Source: Tychonema litorale BBK16 (GTDB lineage: Bacteria > Cyanobacteriota > Cyanobacteriia > Cyanobacteriales > Microcoleaceae). From it: 14,375 bases of DNA. The notes under the pieces are model-generated. The model saw only the letters and a program-made list of their open reading frames with translations, did not search any database and was not told where the DNA came from. The stretch covers positions 1 through 14,375 of the forward strand of contig NZ_JAKJHX010000131.1 of assembly GCF_021648855.1 (NCBI RefSeq), written 5' to 3'. Made by a program: the position numbers and the translations under genes. Position 1 is the first letter of the stretch, and each line of letters opens with the position of its first letter. This document shows positions 1-6,470 of the stretch, in pieces.

Positions 1-56
1 GGGCATGGGGCATGGGGCATGGGGCATGGGGCATGGGGCATGGGGCATGGGGCATT
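1..56. repeat. Heptamer tandem repeat GGGCATG x8
   Basis: Seven exact copies of GGGCATG are followed by an eighth ending in T (GGGCATT). The array begins at the window edge, so its full length is unknown. Seven-base short tandem repeats (STRRs) are a known feature of filamentous cyanobacterial intergenic DNA. It lies just beyond the 3' end of the desaturase gene. No coding role is apparent. Confidence 0.95.
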
Positions 57-99
57 GGGAGTATCAAACTCGTCTGCTGTTTGGATACGATACATACCT

Positions 100-1215
100 T
101 TATGTGGGCTGACCGAGGCTAATGGGCTGGGGTGCTTGACGGAATGATGCGATCGACACCAGGCTATTCGAGTCAGAATCCCATAGAATAAATTTGGAAC
201 AGTGGAGCATATCGGCTATCCGCAGGGTTTTCACGTTCGAGAGAAGGTGAATATTTTCTTTGTGACAAGCTTCGAGATTGTAGTTAGGGATTCTTTCGGA
301 AAGATGATGAATGTTGTGGTAGCCGATATCTGCGGTAAACCACTTGAGAATTGTTGGTAACTCCAGATAACTACTCCCCTCAATAGCTCCAAGTAGATAG
401 TCCCAATCTTCTGTATTGTGAGCATAAGAGCCTTCAAAAATATGCTGTACAAAGAAGACCCAGATGAAGATTACAGCAGAAAAAGTCAAGAGGATGGAGT
501 AAAAGCTTAAGAAGAAACCTGCTCCGAGAAAATGGCTGAGGATAATCCAGGAGCTAACTACGCAAATATTGTTGAATAGCAAATCCCAAAATTCCGTCGT
601 TGTCTGCCAATGTTTAGACTTATGAGCAGAAATGATTTGGGATAAACTCATGGGAGTATCATTCTTCAAACAAGTAAATAAATGACCAATAAAATCATAG
701 ATTCCCAAAATGAGGGCAAGTCTTGGCTGGATTGCGAGGTAGAAAAAACCTCCAGGAAAAGCCATTAATGGATGCCGTAGTAATTCATAAAGCTTTTGGT
801 CAGATGAATTGAGTTTGGAAAACTGCTCGGTGGAAAGGAAGTCTGCAACACCACGATACCGCTCCCAATCACCATTTGTTTTGTGGTGGTAAGCATGATC
901 TCTTGACCAGGGATATTGGGGGATAGCGTTGATGACACCTAGCATAAAACCGACAATTCGATTGACTTTTTTGGAACTAAAGAGTGAATAGTGTCCGCAA
1001 TCGTGCATCAAAGAAAAACAACGTATTGAAAACAGTGTCATCAAAGCTATAATGGGTGGAAGTAACCACAAGGAAATAGCAGCAGCTTTGACTGCCAAAA
1101 ACCATAAAAGAAGATAAGGAATAACGGTGTTGAGGATTTGATAAGTTCCTCGCAAGTCGTTACTTTTCATGTAGGGAGTCAGCACAAAGTCTGACTTTTT
1201 AACTGCGATTTTCAT
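100..1215 (-). CDS. Membrane fatty acid desaturase (acyl-lipid, delta-12/omega-3-like)
   Basis: Encodes 371 residues from the ATG at 1213-1215. A TTG-started extension to 1239 is possible, but AGAGAG lies 9 bases before this ATG, which decides the start. All three histidine boxes of di-iron membrane desaturases are present: HDCGH (residues 71-75), HAYHH (107-111) and HNIHH (300-304, in the context FTADIGYHNIHHL). Hydrophobic stretches near residues 30-65, 150-180 and 210-260 would form the membrane spans. The spacing of boxes and the box-3 context resemble the DesA/DesB group, which introduces double bonds into glycerolipid acyl chains using ferredoxin as electron donor. That substrate and regiochemistry are inferred; the sequence alone does not separate delta-12, omega-3 or another position. 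It is the most 3' gene of a minus-strand set with the disrupted small gene and the ABC exporter. Confidence 0.88.
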   Translation of the reverse strand: MKIAVKKSDFVLTPYMKSNDLRGTYQILNTVIPYLLLWFLAVKAAAISLWLLPPIIALMTLFSIRCFSLMHDCGHYSLFSSKKVNRIVGFMLGVINAIPQYPWSRDHAYHHKTNGDWERYRGVADFLSTEQFSKLNSSDQKLYELLRHPLMAFPGGFFYLAIQPRLALILGIYDFIGHLFTCLKNDTPMSLSQIISAHKSKHWQTTTEFWDLLFNNICVVSSWIILSHFLGAGFFLSFYSILLTFSAVIFIWVFFVQHIFEGSYAHNTEDWDYLLGAIEGSSYLELPTILKWFTADIGYHNIHHLSERIPNYNLEACHKENIHLLSNVKTLRIADMLHCSKFILWDSDSNSLVSIASFRQAPQPISLGQPT

Positions 1216-1506
1216 TTGATAAAGCTCTCTTGTGAACAACGTCGCAGCAAATAGATAATGTCAGCAGTAATTTGGAGGTTAGCGTTGGGTTTGCCGCAGT
1301 CGCTGCTGATTGAAGAAGACGGTGTGTAGACTAAATAGACCGATCGCCCAAACGAGATCGCGATAGAAGATCCGCAGCAGCACGTCTACCGTCAAACCGT
1401 GCATTTCCACCCACCCACTCACCAGCAGGCTGCTACTTTGGTACAGAATAAATCCTAGCACCAGAGCAATTCCAGTCCATGCTCCTTGCTTGATCAAACT
1501 CTCTTG

Positions 1507-1895
1507 GTTGAAATACTCCCCGGCGTAAACGCACGGGGATTCTTTACGCTTCATCGACTGACGCTACCTTTGATAGTCTTACTCTGTCTCTGCGTACATT
1601 TAGAGTCGTGGCGATTCCCCATCCCGACTTTCTCTATATTCCTAGCAGCATTTTCATCTCTATCTTGCTCAGTACCGCAACTTAGGCAAAGCACCGAACG
1701 AATAGATAAATCAATTTTGCCCCACTTAAATCCACAGTCTGAACAAAGTTGACTGGTAGGCTCCCACCGACTAATCACCTTCAACTCTCTATCATACCAT
1801 ATATTGGCGATTCAATTGACAACATCAAAGAGAATTAAAGCCGTCCTAAAAGGACGGGGCTTCAGACCCAATTTTTTGGTGAATCCCAAAAATTG
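1507..1895 (-). mobile_element. Miniature IS200/IS605-type element (IS1341-like remnant)
   Basis: A 389-bp element without a transposase TnpA gene. Reading the minus strand, the left end has a palindrome at 1896-1868 (CCAATTTTTGG, a short loop, then CCAAAAAATTGG) and a second hairpin at 1857-1841 (CCGTCCT/AGGACGG). The right end has a G+C-rich hairpin at 1538-1518 (CCCCG and GCG arms, loop TTTA, one bulged T), then AGTATTTCAAC. Subterminal hairpins and a TCAA-like right cleavage site fit this single-strand transposon family. The only coding content is the last ~77 codons of tnpB, so the body has been deleted internally, with the junction near 1785-1805. The borders are bracketed by AACCAA, which leaves the exact cut ambiguous by up to six bases. 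Confidence 0.75.
1551..1784 (-). pseudogene. tnpB: TnpB C-terminal fragment (zinc ribbon and RuvC-III)
   Basis: A 77-residue remnant of the TnpB RNA-guided nuclease family, whose full members are roughly 400 residues. It opens with ELKVISRW, then a four-Cys zinc ribbon (CSDCG and CLSCG, Cys 14, 17, 33, 36 counted from the TTG at 1784), then DRDENAARNI, the RuvC-III acidic motif. The tail (HDSKCTQRQSKTIKG) looks like the native TnpB C-terminus. Homology may extend a little upstream as WYDREL, to about 1803, before an in-frame TGA. The RuvC-I and II motifs and the N-terminal domain are missing, so nuclease activity is not expected. In this family the 3' end of tnpB plus the right end encodes the guide RNA, and that part is retained. 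Confidence 0.88.
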
Positions 1896-1960
1896 GTTAA
1901 CAAACCAGATCAACAGCACCGAAACAACAGCAGGACAATCATTTGCCTCGTGCGACAATC

Positions 1961-3820
1961 CTAATCCACCAACTCGCCGGTTTCTTGGAGGGAGTGCAGC
2001 CTGCGGTAAATGCCTTGTTGCTTCAAAAGTTCGTTGTGGCTACCTACTTCGACGATTTTACCGCCGTCGAGTACGACGATCGCATCTGCTTCCCGAATGG
2101 TACTTAGTCGGTGGGCGATAATGATTGTGGTGCGGGTACCGAGGATATTCCGCATGGCTATTTGGATCGATCGCTCGCTTTCATAATCTAAACTCGACGT
2201 AGCCTCATCAAAAATTAACACATCCGGCTCCACCAACAGGGCCCTGGCAATGCCTAACCGTTGTCGCTGACCGCCAGACAAACGCATTCCTCGCTCTCCC
2301 ACAACGGTATAGTAACCTTGGGGCAGAAGCTTGACAAAATCATCTACTTTGGCGATGCGACAAGCATCCTCAACTTGCTCAAAACTGGCGCTTGTGTTTC
2401 CGTAAGTCAGATTTTCCAGCAAAGTACCGTTAAACACATCTACTTCCTGGTGCACAATGGCTAAACGCTGGCGGTAGCGAGTCACGTCTAAGCTGCGAAT
2501 GTCTTCCCCGTCGATCAGAATGTGGCCGGAGTTGGGTTCAAAATACCGGAAGAGAAGTTTCACTAAAGTCGATTTCCCGGAACCCGATCGCCCAACTAAT
2601 GCTATGGTTTGACGTGGATGAATCAATAAGTTGACATCCTGCAACACAGGTTTTTGACTGTCGTACCCGAATGTCAGCCCGCTAATCTCAACCTTGCCAG
2701 TAAACTTATAAGGTGGCTGTGCCGATCGAGCATTTTCTGCTAAATTGACTGCATCAACACCGTCTGGCATTTGCATAAACTCATGAAACCGGATCATGGA
2801 AGAATAGCGGCGGGCAAATACTTCGGCGATCATGCTAATCGGACGTAGTTGGGAATATGCCATGCTTGCCAAAGTGTAGACGGTAACAAAATATCCGAGG
2901 GAAATTTTGCCTCCCACCGTGGCTGCTAGGCTAAAACCGAGAACAGAAAACAGACACAACTGGACAATTGCCTGCTGGTATGTTCCCAGAACGACGTATC
3001 CTTTGTGAATGCGATTGACAACCACCTTTAATTCGCGATCGAGTCTGGTTGTTTGCCTTTTGAGTTCGTCTGTTTCTGTAGCAAAGGCTTTGACTGTTTT
3101 GATGTTGGTGATAATTTCGGAGTTGCGGCTTTCGGTATCTTCGATGTATTCATCCAGAATTTCTTCCCGCTTGGTAACCCGTTGCAAACCTTTGAGGGTG
3201 AAACTGAGGATAAATATGAATGAAACCAAAATTAATAAGCCAATCCGCCACTCTATTAGCCAGATAACTGCAAAAATGCCGATTAAGCGGACGACTTCGG
3301 GGATGAATTCGCCGGCAATTTCGGGGTATGTCCAAGTATAATTAGCGATGCCTTTGGCGATGCGGCTGGCAATCCGTCCGGCGTTGTTTTCGTCGTAGAA
3401 TTCTAGGGGTAAGGTGAGGATTTTGCCGATCGCACCTCTCATTTGATCACGCCTCGCCCTCAATGGTACTACCCAGTGGAACCAATTTCCGACCCAAGGT
3501 TCGATCGGTGCTTTGGCGACTGTCACCAGAAAAATCAAGCCCAGTAAGACGGATAGTGATAAAGTTTGATTGGCTGGTTGCTGGCTAAGCGATGCGATCG
3601 CTGCTATGAGTTTTTGCGTTACTGTATCTGTAGGTTGACCCGACAATACGTTTAATATTTGACCGATCGCGTAGGGTACAAGCAAATCGGCTAGTGCAAA
3701 AATGCTAGATGCCCCTATACTCAAAACTGAAGTTTTCCAGTAGCGACTGTAGTATTTTAAGATGTCCTGAAAGCTTGCCATAAATTTTTTTTGAGATACA
3801 ACCCTTGTAAACACTTGCAT
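1961..3820 (-). CDS. ABC half-exporter (membrane domain fused to ATPase)
   Basis: A 619-residue type-I ABC exporter half-transporter that would work as a dimer, coupling ATP hydrolysis to export of an unknown substrate. The membrane domain spans about residues 15-335 with hydrophobic helices near 30-55, 88-105, 175-210 and 280-320. The ATPase domain starts near 375. Visible motifs are Walker A GRSGSGKST (410-418), Q-loop HQE (457-459), signature LSGGQ (514-518), Walker B VLIFDEATS (534-542) and H-loop His570. All catalytic elements are intact. ATG at 3820 opens the frame; a second ATG at 3781 (MASFQDILKYYSRY, residue 14) is an equally credible start, and neither has a clear Shine-Dalgarno sequence. 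The family is MsbA/MdlB-like; substrate (lipid, drug or peptide) cannot be told. It is followed after 2 bases by the possible TTG start of the disrupted small gene. Confidence 0.93.
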   Translation of the reverse strand: MQVFTRVVSQKKFMASFQDILKYYSRYWKTSVLSIGASSIFALADLLVPYAIGQILNVLSGQPTDTVTQKLIAAIASLSQQPANQTLSLSVLLGLIFLVTVAKAPIEPWVGNWFHWVVPLRARRDQMRGAIGKILTLPLEFYDENNAGRIASRIAKGIANYTWTYPEIAGEFIPEVVRLIGIFAVIWLIEWRIGLLILVSFIFILSFTLKGLQRVTKREEILDEYIEDTESRNSEIITNIKTVKAFATETDELKRQTTRLDRELKVVVNRIHKGYVVLGTYQQAIVQLCLFSVLGFSLAATVGGKISLGYFVTVYTLASMAYSQLRPISMIAEVFARRYSSMIRFHEFMQMPDGVDAVNLAENARSAQPPYKFTGKVEISGLTFGYDSQKPVLQDVNLLIHPRQTIALVGRSGSGKSTLVKLLFRYFEPNSGHILIDGEDIRSLDVTRYRQRLAIVHQEVDVFNGTLLENLTYGNTSASFEQVEDACRIAKVDDFVKLLPQGYYTVVGERGMRLSGGQRQRLGIARALLVEPDVLIFDEATSSLDYESERSIQIAMRNILGTRTTIIIAHRLSTIREADAIVVLDGGKIVEVGSHNELLKQQGIYRRLHSLQETGELVD

Positions 3821-3977
3821 TTAAAACTGCGCTGAACCGCGCAACACTTACAAGTATACTACAAAAGTAGTCGATCGGGGTCATCTTTGCTCATTCCAGT
3901 GACTCGCCCGATCGGGTGATTTATGCCAATTTTCGGCTATAAGTCAGATTAAGTCATCTGTCATTGGTTAGTGAAAG

Positions 3978-4118
3978 TTAGCTAAATGTGTAGGCTGATT
4001 GCAGTGCCCACCAGATTAAGAACCCGATTCCGCCAGCAATGACGATCGCCGAAATAGCGATCACTATTGGGCTATCAGCTCCTTTGAACTTCATGATTCC
4101 GCGATTTAAGTCTGACAT
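3978..4118 (-). CDS. 46-residue single-span membrane protein
   Basis: A short reading frame with ATG at 4118-4116 and TAA at 3980-3978. A GGGAG Shine-Dalgarno lies about 9 bases upstream of the ATG, which is strong for this window. The protein starts MSDLNRGIMKFKGADSP, a polar N-terminus of about 17 residues, followed by one transmembrane span (about 18-40, IVIAISAIVIAGG then IGFLIWWAL) and a short tail QSAYTFS. The size and layout resemble the many small thylakoid or photosystem-associated proteins of cyanobacteria, but I cannot name a family; it lacks the ExxNxR chlorophyll-binding motif of Hli/SCP proteins. It stands alone between the ABC exporter promoter region and tRNA-Gly. The start codon, ribosome site and hydrophobic profile together argue for a real gene. 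Confidence 0.72.
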   Translation of the reverse strand: MSDLNRGIMKFKGADSPIVIAISAIVIAGGIGFLIWWALQSAYTFS

Positions 4119-4270
4119 ATCGATGTTCTCCCAAATTCCAGCTTGATTCTAGCTTTGCTACCGGCTGCTGGCTGTCAAAACGATGGCAATTACTGATTTA
4201 ATTAATGATTCAGATTTGTGGGGCGATCGCCCGCGATCGCAGTTTCTGAAAAAAAACTTATAAAAAAGAC

Positions 4271-4299
4271 TTGACAAACTCAGAAAATTAAGGCATTGT
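4271..4299 (+). promoter_or_regulatory. Probable promoter of tRNA-Gly
   Basis: A perfect -35 hexamer TTGACA at 4271-4276 is followed after 17 bases by CATTGT (4294-4299), a poor match to TATAAT. Initiation would fall a few bases past 4305, shortly before the tRNA 5' end at 4319. The position directly upstream of a stable RNA gene supports it; the weak -10 limits confidence. Confidence 0.5.
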
Positions 4300-4318
4300 A
4301 GTTAAGACCGCAGGAAAT

Positions 4319-4390
4319 GCGGGTGTGGCTCAGTGGTAGAGCGTCACCTTGCCAAGGTGAATGTCGCGCGTTCGAATCGCGTCACCCGCT
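4319..4390 (+). tRNA. trnG: tRNA-Gly (anticodon GCC)
   Basis: A 72-base cloverleaf. The acceptor arms GCGGGTG (4319-4325) and CACCCGC (4383-4389) pair over seven bases, with discriminator T at 4390. The anticodon stem TCACC/GGTGA encloses the loop TTGCCAA, placing GCC at 4351-4353, which reads glycine codons GGC and GGU. The D arm contains GGCTCAGTGGTAGAGC and the T arm contains the GTTCGAATC box. CCA is not encoded. There is a TTGACA promoter element upstream and a hairpin downstream, so it is probably monocistronic. Confidence 0.97.
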
Positions 4391-4418
4391 TTGAAAATAA
4401 AATAACAAATATTCTGTT

Positions 4419-4450
4419 AAGCCGAAGTTCTAATCATAAAACTTCGGCTT
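4419..4450 (+). terminator. Hairpin terminator after tRNA-Gly
   Basis: AAGCCGAAGTT (4419-4429) and AACTTCGGCTT (4440-4450) form a perfect 11-bp stem with a 10-base loop. The tail GATATTTTG is only modestly T-rich, so it is an imperfect intrinsic terminator. It lies 28 bases after the tRNA. Confidence 0.65.
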
Positions 4451-4673
4451 GATATTTTGTAAAGGCACGAAAGTTATACAAAGCCTGAAATACGTGGTAA
4501 AAATATCTAAGTCAGTGGTAAGATTAGACTAGGAACTTTTAACTCAAAATTGCTCAACAAACTAGAGTTAGCAACAAGCCGTTGAAAGCCTAGATGTACC
4601 AAACTCAAAAGTTTGATCGAATTGAGATTTTAATGATTATTTTTGCACAAACGCTTTTATTATTCGATCGCCC

Positions 4674-5078
4674 GTGGCATCTCAAAAAGCTCCAAAGATT
4701 GACTTAAATGGTGATTATCCCTGCCCTTGTCGGCGTCGGGGTCGTCTGGTTCCAATAATACTGACAGAGGCTTTTGGGTGCAACCGCTGTCAGCAAATAT
4801 TTGTATTGGACGAAAGTGGTTATGTGATTGAGCAACTATCAACAAACCATCCTTACAAACAAACTTGGCGGTGGACTGGTCAACAATGGAACAGAGCTCA
4901 TGGGGGTTTGAGGAACCATTACTTGCCACTAGCCCTGGGCATAATTTTGGTGTCTCTAATGATTTGGTTGCCACTGGCGCTGCACTCGCCGGGCGCGAAT
5001 GTGATTCTGTGGGCAATTATCGCCGTGCTACTAGCCATGCTGCCGGCGCTGATGGTTTGGCTGGCTTACAGGCGTTAG
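4674..5078 (+). CDS. Cys-rich, two-span conserved membrane protein
   Basis: A 134-residue protein of unassigned function. The cytoplasmic N-terminal half has a CPC (residues 17-19) and a CNRC (36-39), four cysteines arranged like a small zinc ribbon. Next comes a sequence with WRWTGQQWNRAHGG, then two transmembrane segments (about 83-103 and 108-131) and a short basic end YRR. The start is GTG at 4674; no ATG lies upstream in the open part of the frame and no Shine-Dalgarno is visible, so the start is the weak point. The stop is only 4 bases before the ProA-like gene, indicating co-transcription and possibly translational coupling. A membrane-tethered metal-binding or redox partner for the downstream protein is possible but purely inferred. 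Confidence 0.72.
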   Translation: MASQKAPKIDLNGDYPCPCRRRGRLVPIILTEAFGCNRCQQIFVLDESGYVIEQLSTNHPYKQTWRWTGQQWNRAHGGLRNHYLPLALGIILVSLMIWLPLALHSPGANVILWAIIAVLLAMLPALMVWLAYRR

Positions 5079-5082
5079 CTAG

Positions 5083-6348
5083 ATGATAATTGACGATTCT
5101 AAACCCTTACCGGATGCGGCAAATGTTGCCCGCTATGCTTACCAAGCTTCTTTGGAATTAGCGGGGACAAAAAGTACAGATCGCGCTGCTGCTTTGCAGG
5201 TGATGGCGAGTGCGCTGAAACGCCGACAAAATGACATTTTAGAAGCAAATACTCTGGATCTAGAAGCGAGTCGGGACATGGCGATTCCCGAATTGATTGT
5301 CGATTGGCTAAAGCTGACGCCCGATCGCATCAAGACAACTGTGCAAATTCTTCAGCGATTGGGAGAAATGCCAGATCCGATCGGGCGAGTGATCAATGCT
5401 TCTTATCAGGTCGATCGATGTCAAGTGTACTGTCAATCGCTGCCACTAGGGGCGATCGCGCTAATTTACGAGGCGTTTCCAGAGTTAGGGGCGATCGCGG
5501 CTGGTTTGAGCCTTAAAAGTGCCAACAGCTTGATTCTCAAAGGCGGTAGCGAAAGTTGGCAAACCAATGCAGTCATCGGGGAAGCTTTGCAGTCGGCAAT
5601 CGATGAGGTAGGTTTGCCGTCAGGATGTTTGCAGGTATTGCCACCCGATGGAGGCGTTTCGATCCGGGATTTAGTTACTCAAGACCAATATCTCAACTTA
5701 ATTATTCCCTACGGCAGACCTAGTTTGGTGCAGCAGGTGGTGCGACAATGTACAGCGCCTGTGTTGCGATCGGCTATGGGCAATTGTTACCTGTATTGGT
5801 CGCCGACTGGTAGTTTGGAGATGGCGAGGTGGATGATTTTGGACAGTCATCAAAGTGTGCCAGATCCGGTAAATGCGATCGAGAAAGTGCTCATTGATCG
5901 CAACCAAAAGCCTTCTTCCCTAGTCAGACTATGGAACAGTTTAAAAGAAAAAGGCTTTCAGATTAGGGGAGACGCAGAGCTCGTTGCAGATTTCCCAGAA
6001 TTGAAGTTAGCCGAAGCATCTGAATGGACTCAACCGTATTTGAACAAAACCATAGCGTTTAAAGTTGTCGATAGTTTAGAAAGTGCGATCGGCTGGATCA
6101 ACCGCTACAGTAGCGGGCACGCTGACAGCATCGCCACAGAATCTTACCTAGAAAGTCGCCAATTTGCTCTAGATGTCAACAGTGCATCTACTTTTATCAA
6201 TGCTTCGCCTCGGTTTTGGCGCTATCAAAATCGAGGAGATGCGATATTTTTGGGAATGTCAAATCAGAAAGGTTATCGTCGGGGATTGATTGGTTTGGAT
6301 ACGCTGACTACAATTAAACAAATAGTTCAGGGTAACGGACAATTTTAA
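5083..6348 (+). CDS. ProA-like protein lacking the catalytic cysteine
   Basis: A 421-residue protein, the usual length of glutamate-5-semialdehyde dehydrogenase (gamma-glutamyl phosphate reductase, ProA), the NADPH enzyme of proline synthesis in the aldehyde-dehydrogenase superfamily. Recognisable landmarks are LKSANSLILKGGSE (144-157), LNLIIP (204-209), MGNCYLY (232-238), INRYSSGHADSIATE (339-353), NASPRF (373-378) and the C-terminal IKQIVQGNGQ. Key deviations: canonical RPGVCNAxE, which holds the nucleophilic Cys, reads VPDPVNAIE here, putting Val263 in the Cys position; canonical IPRG reads IPYG (208-211); the late GAEIGIST block reads AIFLGMSN. The fold is clearly ProA-like, but proline-synthetic activity is doubtful. 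A separate canonical ProA would be expected elsewhere in the genome. ATG at 5083 follows the previous stop by 4 bases. Confidence 0.85.
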   Translation: MIIDDSKPLPDAANVARYAYQASLELAGTKSTDRAAALQVMASALKRRQNDILEANTLDLEASRDMAIPELIVDWLKLTPDRIKTTVQILQRLGEMPDPIGRVINASYQVDRCQVYCQSLPLGAIALIYEAFPELGAIAAGLSLKSANSLILKGGSESWQTNAVIGEALQSAIDEVGLPSGCLQVLPPDGGVSIRDLVTQDQYLNLIIPYGRPSLVQQVVRQCTAPVLRSAMGNCYLYWSPTGSLEMARWMILDSHQSVPDPVNAIEKVLIDRNQKPSSLVRLWNSLKEKGFQIRGDAELVADFPELKLAEASEWTQPYLNKTIAFKVVDSLESAIGWINRYSSGHADSIATESYLESRQFALDVNSASTFINASPRFWRYQNRGDAIFLGMSNQKGYRRGLIGLDTLTTIKQIVQGNGQF

Positions 6349-6350
6349 TA

Positions 6351-6378
6351 TTATTGGTTATTGGTTATTGGTTATTTG
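6351..6378. repeat. Heptamer tandem repeat TTATTGG
   Basis: Three exact TTATTGG units followed by TTATTTG, starting two bases after the stop codon of the ProA-like gene. This is a second STRR type, distinct from the array at the left edge. Confidence 0.9.
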
Positions 6379-6381
6379 TCC

Positions 6382-6409
6382 GTCAACAGTCAACGGTCAA
6401 CAGTCAACA
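6382..6409. repeat. Heptamer tandem repeat GTCAACA
   Basis: Four GTCAACA units with one base different in the second (GTCAACG). It lies three bases from the TTATTGG array and immediately upstream of the possible -10 element of the next gene. Confidence 0.9.
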
Positions 6410-6416
6410 TTTCAGA

Positions 6417-6422
6417 TATAAT
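6417..6422 (+). promoter_or_regulatory. Candidate -10 element of the desaturase gene
   Basis: A perfect TATAAT lies 48 bases before the ATG at 6471. No good -35 is found at the normal distance; that position falls in the GTCAACA array. It could be an activator-dependent promoter, but an A+T-rich intergene can give this match by chance. Confidence 0.4.
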
Positions 6423-6470
6423 TAACTATAGAAAGTTATTGAGTGACCCAACAATACTCTTATTGACCAT

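Larger units (their letters stand above)
1279..1958 (-). pseudogene. Small membrane-protein gene split by an IS remnant
   Basis: I do not recognise the family. The 3' part (1509 down to 1279, 76 residues) begins NQESLIKQGAW and holds two hydrophobic segments (WTGIALVLGFILYQ and VWAIGLFSLHTVFF), ending in a basic tail QQRLRQTQR. The 5' part (1958 down to about 1893) begins at a possible TTG two bases past the ABC transporter stop and runs through a hydrophobic VVSVLLIWFVNQ. Both sides carry AACCAA, read in frame as Asn-Gln, at 1898-1893 and 1509-1504. Removing the 389 bp between them gives an uninterrupted 96-codon frame. As it stands, the left piece runs into the element and stops at a TGA near 1814, while the right piece can only be read from an ATG inside the element (1554). 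The original start is uncertain and could lie further upstream, inside the ABC gene. Confidence 0.5.

Noticed and set aside
1486..1752. Plus-strand frame of 88 codons inside the IS remnant
   Set aside because: It is antisense to the clear TnpB zinc ribbon and covers the right-end hairpin; composition is that of a shadow frame.
1804..2121. Plus-strand frame of 105 codons
   Set aside because: It overlaps the 3' end of the ABC exporter gene antisense and includes the IS end; its protein has no recognisable features.
6351..6409. Possible CRISPR-like array
   Set aside because: Units are seven bases with no spacers, so these are plain short tandem repeats; no cas gene is nearby.
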